From an uncultured Clostridia bacterium (GTDB taxonomy: Bacteria; Bacillota; Clostridia; Christensenellales; Aristaeellaceae), in the NCBI GenBank assembly GCA_934621505.1, contig CAKTUU010000002.1, forward strand, positions 62,001-126,000: 64,000 bases of DNA. The letters are read 5' to 3'. This document shows positions 31,724-40,715 of this stretch, in pieces (within the stretch, counting starts at the first letter, position 1; each line of letters begins with the position of its first letter). Under the pieces are notes generated by a model, which searched no databases, was not told where the DNA came from, and was given only the letters and a program-made list of their open reading frames with translations. Made by a program: the position numbers and the translations under genes.

Positions 31724-32447
31724 TATCTTTCCGGAGATGTTTGACAGCTTTTTGCATACCAGCATGATTGGCCGCGCCATAGACGAGGGCCTGCTGGACA
31801 TTCGCGCGGTGGACATTCGTCCCTACAGCGGCAAAAAGCACAAAAACACCGACGATTACCCCTTTGGCGGGGGCGCGGGCATGGTCATGATGGCCCAGCC
31901 CATTGTGGACGCCGTGCGGGATCTGCGCGCCCAGGGCTATACCGGTCCCTGCATTTATCTGGGGCCCCGGGGGCAGCCGCTGGGGCAGCAAAAGGTGGAA
32001 TCCCTGGCCCGGGTGGACGATATGATTCTTTTGTGCGGCCATTATGAGGGCGTGGATCAGCGGGCGCTGGACATGGTGGTGGATGAGGAAATCTCCCTGG
32101 GAGATTTTGTGCTGACCGGCGGCGAACTGGCCGCCATGGTGCTGACGGACGCGGTGGCCCGCTATGTGCCCGGCGTGCTGGGCAGCCAGGAAAGCACCGG
32201 TGAGGAGAGCTTTACCGGCGGCCTGCTGGAATACCCCCAGTATACCCGTCCCCGGGAATACGAGGGCCGCGCCGTGCCGGATGTGCTGCTAAGCGGCGAC
32301 CACGCCAAAATACGGGCCTGGCGGCGGCGGCAGTCCCTGCTGGTAACGCTGCAAAACCGCCCCGACCTGTTTGCCGCCGCTCCCATGACCGATCAGGAGC
32401 GCGACTGGGCCATACAGGTTGTGAAGGAGGATTCCTCATGCTGCTGA
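31704..32447 (+). CDS. trmD: tRNA (guanine37-N1)-methyltransferase
   Basis: 247-residue SPOUT-fold, trefoil-knot methyltransferase that uses S-adenosylmethionine to make m1G37. IAILSIFPEMFDSFL, YPFGGGAGMVMMAQPI, CGHYEGVDQRALDM and EISLGDFVLTGGELAAM are all intact. The ends overlap rimM and the next small membrane gene. The usual downstream rplS is absent. Confidence 0.97.
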   Translation: MRIAILSIFPEMFDSFLHTSMIGRAIDEGLLDIRAVDIRPYSGKKHKNTDDYPFGGGAGMVMMAQPIVDAVRDLRAQGYTGPCIYLGPRGQPLGQQKVESLARVDDMILLCGHYEGVDQRALDMVVDEEISLGDFVLTGGELAAMVLTDAVARYVPGVLGSQESTGEESFTGGLLEYPQYTRPREYEGRAVPDVLLSGDHAKIRAWRRRQSLLVTLQNRPDLFAAAPMTDQERDWAIQVVKEDSSCC

Positions 32448-32818
32448 GAAAGCTGACGGCGGCCTTGCTTCCGCTGCTGCTGTGCGTGGTTTTCTGCGCC
32501 GCCCTGCGCCTGCTGGACGGCTGGCTGGGGGCAGGCGGCTTCTGGGTCTTTGCGCTGAAGGGGGTCCTGCTGGGCGGACTGCTGGCGCTGGTTCTGCCCA
32601 TTGCAGGAGTGCGTGCCCATACCAACGGACTGACCCCCTGGCTGTTTACGGGCGCGGGCGTCCTGCTGGCGGTTCTTTTGTACCAGTACATGGAAACCAT
32701 CGGCACCCTGCATTCCGCCTTTTTGTCCTCCCTGCTGACTGTCAACGGTCAGGTCGTTCTGGTGGAAAGCGCCTTTATGGGCTATCTGACGGCCGCCGGG
32801 GCAATCTACCGGTGCTGA
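32438..32818 (+). CDS. Hypothetical membrane protein (four TM segments)
   Basis: 126 residues starting inside the last codons of trmD (10-base overlap), so probably coupled to it. Hydrophobic segments lie at about residues 7-25, 36-56, 67-86 and 104-122. No motif is recognised. Its 3-prime end overlaps the minus-strand gene at 32775-33014 by 44 bases tail to tail. Confidence 0.55.
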   Translation: MLLRKLTAALLPLLLCVVFCAALRLLDGWLGAGGFWVFALKGVLLGGLLALVLPIAGVRAHTNGLTPWLFTGAGVLLAVLLYQYMETIGTLHSAFLSSLLTVNGQVVLVESAFMGYLTAAGAIYRC

Positions 32819-33014
32819 GGGGCTTGGGAAGTGGTCTGGCGTTTTTTATCATCAGCCGGTCGATGTATTCGCCGCTGGTTATGCCCAGACGAGCCGCTTC
32901 CTGCACGGCCTGCAGGTACGCTTCCCGGTTCAGCAGCAGGCATACGCTGATTCGTCCCGCCAGGTTGGGCGTGGTTCCAAGGCCCTGCATATCCTTAAAA
33001 AACTGGCTTTTCAT
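32775..33014 (-). CDS. Small hypothetical protein, possible RHH-like fold
   Basis: 79 residues with AAGGAG five bases before the ATG at 33014. ISVCLLLNREAYLQAVQEAARL followed by GITSGEYIDRLMIKNARPLP suggests a helical, possibly ribbon-helix-helix-like, core with a Pro/Arg tail. Function is unknown. The only minus-strand gene in this stretch, it overlaps the end of the previous plus-strand gene by 44 bases. Confidence 0.5.
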   Translation of the reverse strand: MKSQFFKDMQGLGTTPNLAGRISVCLLLNREAYLQAVQEAARLGITSGEYIDRLMIKNARPLPKPLSTGRLPRRPSDSP

Positions 33015-33133
33015 GGGCTTCTCCTTCGTCGCTTGAGGAAAACAGAGGAAGGGCGGCCTGCCGCCCCTATAGCAGCATATGCGCTCCATCCCGGGCCGTT
33101 CCTGCATATGGGGATGCACAAGCAGGGGAAGTG

Positions 33134-33142
33134 TGGTATAAT
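33134..33142 (+). promoter_or_regulatory. Extended -10 promoter ahead of the PF04020 gene
   Basis: TGGTATAAT at 33134-33142 is an extended -10 (TGnTATAAT); the -35 region (ATGCAC near 33114) is poor. It lies about 47 bases upstream of the start codon and may also serve surE. Confidence 0.6.
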
Positions 33143-33189
33143 CAAAGTATGGGTTTCCCCTGGGGACAGGCGGTAAGGAGGATGTGCCT

Positions 33190-33540
33190 TTGGCGGCAGT
33201 GCTTCGGTTTCTGATTACAGCGGCGGCGATTCCGCTGTGCGCCCGGTTTATGGACGGGGTTATTTTGCTGGATATGCAAAACGCCATCGTGCTGGGGCTG
33301 ATTCTGGCCGTGCTGTACACGGCTCTTCGTCCCCTGGTGCGGCTGCTTTTATCCGTGATTAATTTTTGCACGCTGGGGCTTTTGTATGTGGCGGTAGACG
33401 CATGGATTGTGCAAACCGCCGCCAAACTGGTGCCAAACAGCGTGGCCTTTGCAAATTTCTGGTGGGCGCTGGCGGTCGCGTTAGCGGTCAATGTGGCCCG
33501 CACCCTGGTAGATGCCGCCAAAGGCGACCTGAAGCGCTGA
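33190..33540 (+). CDS. PF04020-type four-TM membrane protein (annotated as phage holin family)
   Basis: TTG 33190 lies eight bases after AAGGAGG; a GTG at 33184 is in frame but only two bases from that site. About 116 residues with four hydrophobic segments: LRFLITAAAIPLCARF, IVLGLILAVLYTALRPLVR, LLSVINFCTLGLLYVAVDAW and FWWALAVALAVNVARTLV. The LRPLVRLL and INFCTLGLL positions are typical of PF04020. Despite the family's holin name these are ordinary chromosomal membrane proteins, and nothing here suggests a prophage. Confidence 0.75.
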   Translation: MAAVLRFLITAAAIPLCARFMDGVILLDMQNAIVLGLILAVLYTALRPLVRLLLSVINFCTLGLLYVAVDAWIVQTAAKLVPNSVAFANFWWALAVALAVNVARTLVDAAKGDLKR

Positions 33541-33576
33541 AAAAAAGTACCACTTCAAAAGAAAGAGGAAGACCAC

Positions 33577-34335
33577 ATGCATATTTTTCTGGTCAATGAC
33601 GATGGCATTGGCGCAAAGGGGATTATGGCGCTGATGGACGCGGCGGCGGACCGGGGGCATCAGGTAACCATGTGCGCCCCCCGCTATCAGCAAAGCGCCG
33701 CCAGCCACCGTTTTACCCTGATGGAACCCGTTTATGCCGCGGAATACGCCCTGGGCCGTCCGGGCTGCCGGGGCTTTTCCATTGCCGGCACGCCCGCGGA
33801 CTGCGTGCGGGTGGGCCTGCAGCACCTGATTGACCGGCCGGTGGACATGGTCGTCTCCGGCATCAACAACGGGTATAACGCGGGCATCGCCGTTCACTAC
33901 AGCGGCACGGTGGGCGCGGCCATGGAAGGGGCGTTTCATCACCTGCCCGCCATCGCTGCCTCCATTCACCACAAGGCCACGGACGAAATGATTCGCCATC
34001 TGGCCCGCTACACCATTGAAACGGCGGAAAAGTATGCGCGCCTGTCCATCCCCCGCTGCACCATTTTAAACATCAACGCTCCCTGCGTGGAGCCGTCCGC
34101 GCTGAAGCCGCCGGTTTACGCGCCTCTGGATACCGCCTATTTTATAGACGGGTATGAGCGCCGGGAAGCGCCCCGGGCGGGCAGCTATTTCTGGCTGGAA
34201 GAAGGCGGGGCCCGCGAACCCTACGACCCGGGCTCCGATGAGGATTATCTGGATAAGGGCCACATCACCCTAACCCTGATTGGCAATTTTATCACCCGGG
34301 ACGCTTCTCTTTTACAGAGTCTGATCGACGGCTGA
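33577..34335 (+). CDS. surE: 5-prime/3-prime-nucleotidase SurE
   Basis: 252 residues. SurE hydrolyses nucleoside monophosphates and short polyphosphates. The metal site FLVNDDGIGAKGI is at the N terminus, with PRYQQSAASH, GTPADCVRVGL and VVSGINNGYNAGIAVHYSGT. ATG 33577 follows GAAAGAGGAAG. It lies 36 bases after the PF04020 gene and 20 before the RpiR-type regulator. Confidence 0.93.
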   Translation: MHIFLVNDDGIGAKGIMALMDAAADRGHQVTMCAPRYQQSAASHRFTLMEPVYAAEYALGRPGCRGFSIAGTPADCVRVGLQHLIDRPVDMVVSGINNGYNAGIAVHYSGTVGAAMEGAFHHLPAIAASIHHKATDEMIRHLARYTIETAEKYARLSIPRCTILNINAPCVEPSALKPPVYAPLDTAYFIDGYERREAPRAGSYFWLEEGGAREPYDPGSDEDYLDKGHITLTLIGNFITRDASLLQSLIDG

Positions 34336-34355
34336 CGGAAGGAAGGAACACCAAC

Positions 34356-35222
34356 GTGCAGGACGCTCAGGAATGGATTCAGCGGCTGAATCTTCACGGC
34401 AAGCCCCTCAGCAAGGGCCACCGCCGCATTGCTCAATATATCGCCGACCATTATGACAAGGCCGTATTCATGACTGCCAGCGCCCTTGGGGTGGAATGCG
34501 GCGTCAGCGAAAGCACCGTGGTGCGCTTTGCCATGGCCATGGGGTACGAAGGCTACCCGGAGCTGCGGGAAGCGCTGGCAGGGCTGGTTCGCCAGCGCCT
34601 GACCAGCGAGCAGCGCTTTGCCATTGCCTCCGAAATCGACCAGCGGGAGCTTTTGTCCACGGTGCTGAAAAACGACGCCAACAACATTCGCAAAACGCTG
34701 GAGGGCCTGTCTCAGACGGACTTTGACAACGCCGTGACCCGGCTGTTAAACGCCCGGCGCATTTATGTGATGGGGCTGCGCTCCGCCGCGCCGCTGGCCC
34801 AGTTTTTTTACCATTACCTGCACCAGATTCTGGAGGAAGTGGTGCTGGTGCAAAACTCCATCGGCGATGTGTTTGAGGAGATTGCCCGCATCAACAATCA
34901 GGATGTGCTCATTGGCATCAGCTATCCCCGCTATTCCGCCCGCACGCTGGAATGCATGCATTTTGCCCACCAGAACGGGGCGCAGGTCATCGCCATGACC
35001 GACAGCGAAATGTCGCCGCTGCATGACGCGGCGGATGTGTGCCTGTGCGCCTCTACCAACATGGCCAGCTTTGTGGACAGTCTGGCCGCGCCCCTGTCCC
35101 TGATTAACGCGCTGATTTTAAGCGTGGGCCTGCACCGCCGGGACGAGCTGAACGAGCATTTCAAGCAGTTGGAGGGGATATGGAACGCCCACAGCGTCTA
35201 TATCAACAAGGGAAATGAATAA
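34356..35222 (+). CDS. MurR/RpiR-family transcriptional regulator
   Basis: GTG 34356 behind GGAAGGAA. 288 residues with an N-terminal HTH_6 domain (KGHRRIAQYIADHY, VECGVSESTVVRFAMAMGY) and a C-terminal SIS domain (ARRIYVMGLRSAAPLAQFF, VLIGISYPRYSARTLEC, QVIAMTDSEMSPLHDAADV). SIS domains bind phosphosugars, so it probably senses an amino-sugar or phosphosugar. Its target is not obvious; no sugar catabolic genes are adjacent. It overlaps the flavoprotein gene by eight bases. Confidence 0.88.
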   Translation: MQDAQEWIQRLNLHGKPLSKGHRRIAQYIADHYDKAVFMTASALGVECGVSESTVVRFAMAMGYEGYPELREALAGLVRQRLTSEQRFAIASEIDQRELLSTVLKNDANNIRKTLEGLSQTDFDNAVTRLLNARRIYVMGLRSAAPLAQFFYHYLHQILEEVVLVQNSIGDVFEEIARINNQDVLIGISYPRYSARTLECMHFAHQNGAQVIAMTDSEMSPLHDAADVCLCASTNMASFVDSLAAPLSLINALILSVGLHRRDELNEHFKQLEGIWNAHSVYINKGNE

Positions 35223-36444
35223 CGTTGCCGTCATCGGCGGCGGCGCGGCCGGGCTGATGGCCGCCTGCTCCGCGGCGCAGGCGGGGGCCCGGGTAACCCT
35301 GCTGGAGCGCAACGAAAAGCTGGGCAAAAAAATCTACATTACCGGCAAGGGGCGGTGCAACGTTACCAACCTGTGCGACGCGGACGCCTTTCGCAAAAAC
35401 GTGGTCAAAAACCCACGGTTTCTGTTCAGCGCCCTCAACGCCTTTCCTCCATCCGCGCTGATGGACTGGCTGGAAAGCCGGGGCTGTCCTCTGGTGGTGG
35501 AGCGGGGCAACCGGGTGTTTCCCCAAAGCCAGAAGGCCAGCGATATTACCCGCACCTTTGAAAAGGAACTGCGCCGTCTGGGGGTTACCATCCGGCTTAA
35601 CAGCCGTGTGGCGCGCATTGACCTTAGGGACGGCCGAGCCTGCGGCGTAACCCTGGAAAGTGGCGAAGCCCTTGCCGCCGACGCGGTTCTTTTGTCCAGC
35701 GGCGGGCAAAGCTACCCCTCCACCGGCTCCACAGGTGACGGCTGGGGCTGGCTTTCGGCACTGGGCCATACGGTTTACCCCCCGTTGCCTTCTCTGGCCG
35801 GGCTCACCAGCGGCGCGGACTGGGTGCGCAGCTTGCAGGGCTTATCCCTGAAAAATGTAACCCTGTCCCTGCATAAGGGGAAAAAGAAGCTGTTCGGCGA
35901 CCTGGGGGAATTGCTGTTTACCCACTTTGGGATAAGCGGTCCCCTGGCCCTGACCGCGTCGGCCTATATCACCGAGCTGGACGAATTTGACCTGCGGCTG
36001 GACCTGAAGCCGGGTCTGACCCCGGACCAGCTGGAAAACCGCGTCCTGCGGGATGTGTCCGCCGCGCCCCGCAGGCAGCTGTCCACCCTGCTGGCGGGCC
36101 TGTTTCCAGCCCGGCTGGCGGAAACCATGGCGGTTTTGTGCGGCCTGGACCCGCAAAAGCCTGCGGGTATGCTGACCCGGGAGGAGCGCGCCCGTCTGCT
36201 GCAAAATACAAAAGCGCTGCCCCTTCCCATCGACGGCGTGCGCGGCCTGGCCGAGGCTGTGGTGACCCGGGGCGGCGTCAGCGTAAAGGAAGTAAACCCG
36301 GCCACCATGGAAAGCAGGATCACCCCCGGCCTGTATATCGCCGGGGAAATGCTGGATGTGGACGCCCTTACGGGAGGGTTTAACCTGCAAATTGCCTTTT
36401 CCACGGGCCGGGCGGCCGGGCTGGCCGCCGCCTGTGAATCCTGA
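35215..36444 (+). CDS. HI0933/BaiN-like FAD-dependent oxidoreductase
   Basis: 409 residues. The Rossmann FAD site is VAVIGGGAAGLMAACSAA; ITGKGRCNVTN follows, then LLSSGGQSYPSTGSTGDGW and the C-terminal TRGGVSVKEVNPATMES and YIAGEMLDVDALTGGFNLQ. This is the family called HI0933-like, aminoacetone oxidase-like or BaiN; biochemical data are sparse and the BaiN bile-acid role was assigned to one homologue only. I would not assign a substrate. Confidence 0.88.
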   Translation: MNNVAVIGGGAAGLMAACSAAQAGARVTLLERNEKLGKKIYITGKGRCNVTNLCDADAFRKNVVKNPRFLFSALNAFPPSALMDWLESRGCPLVVERGNRVFPQSQKASDITRTFEKELRRLGVTIRLNSRVARIDLRDGRACGVTLESGEALAADAVLLSSGGQSYPSTGSTGDGWGWLSALGHTVYPPLPSLAGLTSGADWVRSLQGLSLKNVTLSLHKGKKKLFGDLGELLFTHFGISGPLALTASAYITELDEFDLRLDLKPGLTPDQLENRVLRDVSAAPRRQLSTLLAGLFPARLAETMAVLCGLDPQKPAGMLTREERARLLQNTKALPLPIDGVRGLAEAVVTRGGVSVKEVNPATMESRITPGLYIAGEMLDVDALTGGFNLQIAFSTGRAAGLAAACES

Positions 36445-36465
36445 TACGGTTTGGAGTTTTATGGT

Positions 36466-37455
36466 ATGCAATACATCGTCCTGGACCTGGAATGGAACCA
36501 ACCCACCAGCTATCAAAGCGCCGCCTTTCGCAAGGTGGGCGACCGGCTTTTGTTTGAGGTGATCCAGTTTGGCGCGGCCAAATTAAACGACCGGCTGGAA
36601 ATCACGGACAGCATTTCCATTCCCGTACATCCCACCCACTATCTGACTATTCACCCCCGGGTAAAGCGCATGACCGGCCTGAGCAACGACGTGCTGGCCG
36701 ACGCGCCGCAGTTTCCCGAGGCCATCGCCCGGTTTATGGACTGGTGCGGCGATGACTGCGTATTTTTGACCTGGGGCTGCGACGATGTAAGCGTATTGCA
36801 GCAGAACGTGGATTTTTTCGCTTCGCCTTACGTTTTGCCAAAAATGTACGACATTCAGCGCCTGTATGCCGACGCGGCGGGCAAAAGCGGCCAGACCGCG
36901 CTGAAAACCGCCATGGAGGCGCTGGGCGTGCAGGAGGACGAAAACCGTTCCTTCCACAACGCCATGCACGACGCTTACTACACCGCGCTGGTGCTGTGCA
37001 GGCTGCCGGAACCCCTGAAGGTGCTGAACTACCAGGAGCAGCCCCGCAAGCTGTGCCACAACGAGCGCCGCAGCCGCTTCCGCGTCACGGATATGGTGCC
37101 GTCGGTCAGCCAGGCCCTGGCCAGCGACGCGTTGACCGCTCCCAAATGCCCTGCCTGCGGCAAGGCCACCCGGCGGCAGACCGAATTGGTGCCCCAGGCT
37201 CCCGGCAAGTATGTGGCCCTGAGCAAATGTCCCCAGCATGGGCAGATGTTTGTGAAGGTGCGCTTTTCCCAACTGCCGGATGGGCAAAAGGGCATGCACC
37301 TGAGCGTGCTGCCCGCCAACCACCAGACCCGCGCCTATGTGCATACCAAGGAATTGCAGTACCTGTACAAGCGCAAGCGCGGCGACTACCAGAACGTGGA
37401 TGTGGAGGACCTGTCCGACACGCTGCACACCAACATGCCCTTTGAGGACGCTTGA
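36466..37455 (+). CDS. DEDD-family 3-prime-5-prime exonuclease with C-terminal zinc-ribbon-like segment
   Basis: ATG 36466 has GGAG nine bases upstream. 329 residues. The exonuclease core has YIVLDLEWNQ (first D and E, residues 7 and 9), LTWGCDD (second D) and HNAMHDAYYTALVL (H and last D). The C-terminal part holds CPACGK and CPQHG, spaced as a possible zinc ribbon, and ends with an acidic tail. It acts on RNA or DNA ends; the substrate is not known. It lies 21 bases after the flavoprotein gene and 19 before the kinase gene. Confidence 0.83.
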   Translation: MQYIVLDLEWNQPTSYQSAAFRKVGDRLLFEVIQFGAAKLNDRLEITDSISIPVHPTHYLTIHPRVKRMTGLSNDVLADAPQFPEAIARFMDWCGDDCVFLTWGCDDVSVLQQNVDFFASPYVLPKMYDIQRLYADAAGKSGQTALKTAMEALGVQEDENRSFHNAMHDAYYTALVLCRLPEPLKVLNYQEQPRKLCHNERRSRFRVTDMVPSVSQALASDALTAPKCPACGKATRRQTELVPQAPGKYVALSKCPQHGQMFVKVRFSQLPDGQKGMHLSVLPANHQTRAYVHTKELQYLYKRKRGDYQNVDVEDLSDTLHTNMPFEDA

Positions 37456-37474
37456 TGCCCCAGGAGGATTGACC

Positions 37475-39139
37475 ATGAAACAGATTCGCATTCAAACGCA
37501 GGAAGCCGCCGGTTTTTTTGATCCGGGCACAACTGCCGGCGAAGCCGTGCGCGCGCTGCTGACCCCGGAGGCGGCCGGTCAGGTGCTGGGCGTTATGCGG
37601 GGCGGCAGCTGCGTAGAGCTGAACCAGCCCCTTTCCGAAAGCTGCGTACTGTCCCCTCTGACGTATCAGGACGAGGAGGGCCGCCGCATTTACGAGCGTT
37701 CCCTGCGGTTTTTGTTTCTGCTCAGCCTGAAGCGGCTGTATCCCGCCAAGCGGGCCCGCATGCTGCATTCGGTAGGGCATGGGCTGTATATCCGTCTGTC
37801 CGGCGATGATCTGACCCTGGAAATGGTTCAGGCCATCGAGGCGGACATGCGCGCCATGGCGGCCCGGAATCTGCCGTTTCAAAAGGAAAACTGGACCCGG
37901 GAGCAGGCCATCGCCTATTATGAAAAAGAGGGCTGGCAGGACCAGGCGGAGCTGATGCGCTACCGCCCCAAAAAGCAAATGACCATGTACCGGGTGGATT
38001 GCCTGTGCGAGTATTTTTACGGCGCCATGCTGCCCTCCACCGGGTATATCAGCGTTTTTCAACTGAAAATGCATTATCCCGGGGTGGTGCTGATGTCCCC
38101 GGACCCGGCCGATCCCACCCGGCCCGCGCCCTATGTGTCCCGGGCCAAATTTCTGCGCGCCTTTTCCACCTCCCAGCAGTGGTGCGGCATTTTGGGGGCC
38201 AACAACGCCGCCGATGTGAACCGCATGATTCAGCAGGGCCGCATTCGGGAGTTTATCCGCGTGGCCGAGGCGCTTCACGACCGTTCCATGGCCGCCATCG
38301 CGGATGAAATTGTAAAGCGCGGCGCGCGCATTGTCATGATCTTTGGCCCTTCCTCCAGCGGCAAAACCACCTTTGCCAACCGGCTGGCGGTACACCTGCG
38401 GGTGGTGGGGCAGGTTCCCCACCTGATCAGCCTGGACGACTTTTACCGCAACCGGGACGAACTGCCCTTGGAAGCGGACGGCAAGCCCGACCTGGAAAGC
38501 GTTTCCGCTTTGGACGTGTCCTACCTGACCCAGTGCCTCAGCGGCCTGATGGCGGGGCAAACCATGCAAATGCCCAGCTTTGACTTTACCGTCAGCCGCC
38601 GCTCCCCCCACAGCACGCCGCTGACCCTTGGCCCGCGGGATCTGCTGCTGATGGAAGGCATTCACGGCATGAGCGACGCCATTACCTGCGAATTGCCGGA
38701 GCAGCTGACCTTCGGCGTTTACGTCAGCGCCCTGGGCTGCATCAACCTGGACGATCACAACCGCATCCGCACCACCGATGTGCGCCTGCTGCGGCGCATT
38801 GTGCGGGATATGCGTTTCCGCAACACCCCGCCCGCCGATACCATCGATATGTGGCCCAAGGTGCGCGCCGGAGAGGAAAAGTGGATTTTCCCCAACCAGG
38901 AAAAGGCGGATGTGATGTTTAACACATCCCTGCACTACGAGCTGCCCGTGCTGAAAACCGTGGCCTACGAGCCGCTGCTGGCCATTCCCCAGAGCGCGCC
39001 CCAATACCTGGTGGCCCGCAGGCTGCTGAAGATTCTGCACTTTTTTTTGCCGGTGGACGGCGCGGTTATGGACGAAATTCCGCCGCTTAGCATCCTGCGG
39101 GAATTTATCGGCGGCTGCGCGTTTTACGATACGCATTGA
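37475..39139 (+). CDS. TGS-domain uridine kinase-like nucleoside kinase fusion
   Basis: 554 residues from ATG 37475 (CAGGAGG upstream). The N-terminal TGS-like domain (about 1-60) and a ThrRS/AlaRS second-additional-domain-like region (MLHSVGHGLYIRLSGDDLTL, ENWTREQAIAYYEKEGW) precede a P-loop kinase. Its Walker A is FGPSSSGKTTFANRL (residues 290-304), with SLDDFYRNRDELP and LLLMEGIHGMSD as the uridine kinase/PRK motifs. This synthetase-remnant plus kinase layout is widespread in Firmicutes and Bacteroides; the substrate is assumed to be a nucleoside. Confidence 0.88.
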   Translation: MKQIRIQTQEAAGFFDPGTTAGEAVRALLTPEAAGQVLGVMRGGSCVELNQPLSESCVLSPLTYQDEEGRRIYERSLRFLFLLSLKRLYPAKRARMLHSVGHGLYIRLSGDDLTLEMVQAIEADMRAMAARNLPFQKENWTREQAIAYYEKEGWQDQAELMRYRPKKQMTMYRVDCLCEYFYGAMLPSTGYISVFQLKMHYPGVVLMSPDPADPTRPAPYVSRAKFLRAFSTSQQWCGILGANNAADVNRMIQQGRIREFIRVAEALHDRSMAAIADEIVKRGARIVMIFGPSSSGKTTFANRLAVHLRVVGQVPHLISLDDFYRNRDELPLEADGKPDLESVSALDVSYLTQCLSGLMAGQTMQMPSFDFTVSRRSPHSTPLTLGPRDLLLMEGIHGMSDAITCELPEQLTFGVYVSALGCINLDDHNRIRTTDVRLLRRIVRDMRFRNTPPADTIDMWPKVRAGEEKWIFPNQEKADVMFNTSLHYELPVLKTVAYEPLLAIPQSAPQYLVARRLLKILHFFLPVDGAVMDEIPPLSILREFIGGCAFYDTH

Positions 39140-39202
39140 CAGAAGCCTCCCAAGCGTGTATATATATCACTTGATTTTACCCTGCCTGCGAATGAGGAAA
39201 GG

Positions 39203-40564
39203 ATGGTCCCTCCAATGGAAATTGTGGTTGCCGTCATCGAAGGGATTATGCAGCTGCTCAGCGCAATGATTTCCGTGCTGCTGGTCTTTCAGCTGTTTCT
39301 TAGCATCTTTGGATTCAAATGCAAAACCAAGGATTATGAGGATCACGAGCCCCAGATGAAATTTCTGGTGCTGATTCCCGCCCATAACGAGGAAGCGGTG
39401 ATCGCGGATATGATCAACAACCTCAATTCCATGGATTATCCCCGGGAATTGTATGACTTTTACATTCTTGCGGATAACTGTACCGACCGCACCGCCGAGG
39501 TGGCCCGCAGCATGGGGGCCAACGTGCTGCTGAGCCGCCGGGAAAGCCCGGACGAACCCACCGGCAAGCCCATTGTGCTGCAAAAGGCTCTGGAGACGCT
39601 GGACGGCTATCAGGACAAATACGACCTGGTCATGTTTTTTGACGCGGATAACCTGATGGATTTGAACATGTTCCGGGAGGTCAACAGCCAGTACCTGAGC
39701 CATCAGGGCAAGGCGGACATCATCCAGTGCTACCTGGGCTGTAAAAACAACAAGGGTCCGGTAGCCCTGTCCGATTACCTGTCCTACACCATCACCAACC
39801 GTTTTATGCAGTACGCCAAATACCGGCTGGGGCTGAACGCAGGCATCGGCGGCACGGGCTTTGCCGTGTCCGCGCCCTACCTGCATCAGCGCGGCGGATG
39901 GACCTCCATGTCCCTGACGGAGGATTTTGAATTGCAAATTGAGGCCACCTGCGAAGGACGCAAAATTTTGTGGAACAACCAGGTGCGTATTTACGATGAA
40001 AAGCCCACCCGGCTGAAGGCCTGCTTCCGTCAGCGCACCCGCTGGGCGCAGGGCCATTGGTATGTGGCCTTCAAAAACACCCCCCGGCTGTTCAGAGCCC
40101 TGTTTCAGGGTAAAATCAGCTTCTGGGAATTTTTGTCCACCCTTACCACCATGTATAACCTGATTCCCTTTGTATTTTTGCTGGCCGAGGCTCTGCTGGG
40201 GCTGCTTATGCAGGTTTTCGTGTGGACCGGTCTGGTCGCGCCGGGAGCGTCTATGGTATCCCTGAGCAGCTTTTACACCTTTAACGCCCCCGGCATCCTG
40301 CTGTTTGTGTATTCCCTGTTCTTTCTGTACTATGTGGGCGACTGGATGGATAACCGCCGCCGCCCCCATTTGCTGGAGCTGCCCTGTCTGATCGTCAGCG
40401 TGCTGATTAACACCTTTGTCAGCGGCCTGACCCATCTGCTGGGGCTGATGAAATTCCGCCAGCAAAGCAACTGGGTGAAAACCGATCACTCCATCAAGCG
40501 CAGCAGCAGTATCGCCGCCAAGCTGATTGATGAGGAAAAAGAAAAAGTTACCGCAAACATGTAA
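39203..40564 (+). CDS. Membrane-bound family 2 glycosyltransferase (processive type)
   Basis: 453 residues. An N-terminal membrane helix (about 5-30) is followed by a GT-A domain: FLVLIPAHNEEAVIADMINN, the metal site VMFFDADNLMD, acceptor-site SLTEDFELQIEA, and RQRTRWAQGHW (the Q/RxxRW motif of processive enzymes). Three or four membrane helices follow (about residues 318-335, 352-370, 378-395 and 405-425). It probably extends or exports an envelope polysaccharide. No synthase partner or PilZ domain is seen next to it. Confidence 0.88.
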   Translation: MVPPMEIVVAVIEGIMQLLSAMISVLLVFQLFLSIFGFKCKTKDYEDHEPQMKFLVLIPAHNEEAVIADMINNLNSMDYPRELYDFYILADNCTDRTAEVARSMGANVLLSRRESPDEPTGKPIVLQKALETLDGYQDKYDLVMFFDADNLMDLNMFREVNSQYLSHQGKADIIQCYLGCKNNKGPVALSDYLSYTITNRFMQYAKYRLGLNAGIGGTGFAVSAPYLHQRGGWTSMSLTEDFELQIEATCEGRKILWNNQVRIYDEKPTRLKACFRQRTRWAQGHWYVAFKNTPRLFRALFQGKISFWEFLSTLTTMYNLIPFVFLLAEALLGLLMQVFVWTGLVAPGASMVSLSSFYTFNAPGILLFVYSLFFLYYVGDWMDNRRRPHLLELPCLIVSVLINTFVSGLTHLLGLMKFRQQSNWVKTDHSIKRSSSIAAKLIDEEKEKVTANM

Positions 40565-40613
40565 ACTTTCCGTAATATCTGCAATAATTTTGAAAATAAA
40601 TTGTCAAAAACCC

Positions 40614-40643
40614 TTGCGCGGCGTCTGCAAAATGTTGTATACT
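40614..40643 (+). promoter_or_regulatory. Promoter of the peptidoglycan-binding protein gene
   Basis: TTGCGC (40614-40619), 18-base spacer, TATACT (40638-40643), 73 bases before the start codon. Confidence 0.6.
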
Positions 40644-40715
40644 AAAAATGCCCAGCATATGGGAAATTTTACGAAGAACCGATCGCCCCAAAAGGCGAAG
40701 GTAAGGAGGATTTTT

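Noticed and set aside
33184..33540. Phage holin as a sign of a prophage
   Set aside because: PF04020 proteins are ordinary chromosomal membrane proteins, and no other phage gene is nearby.
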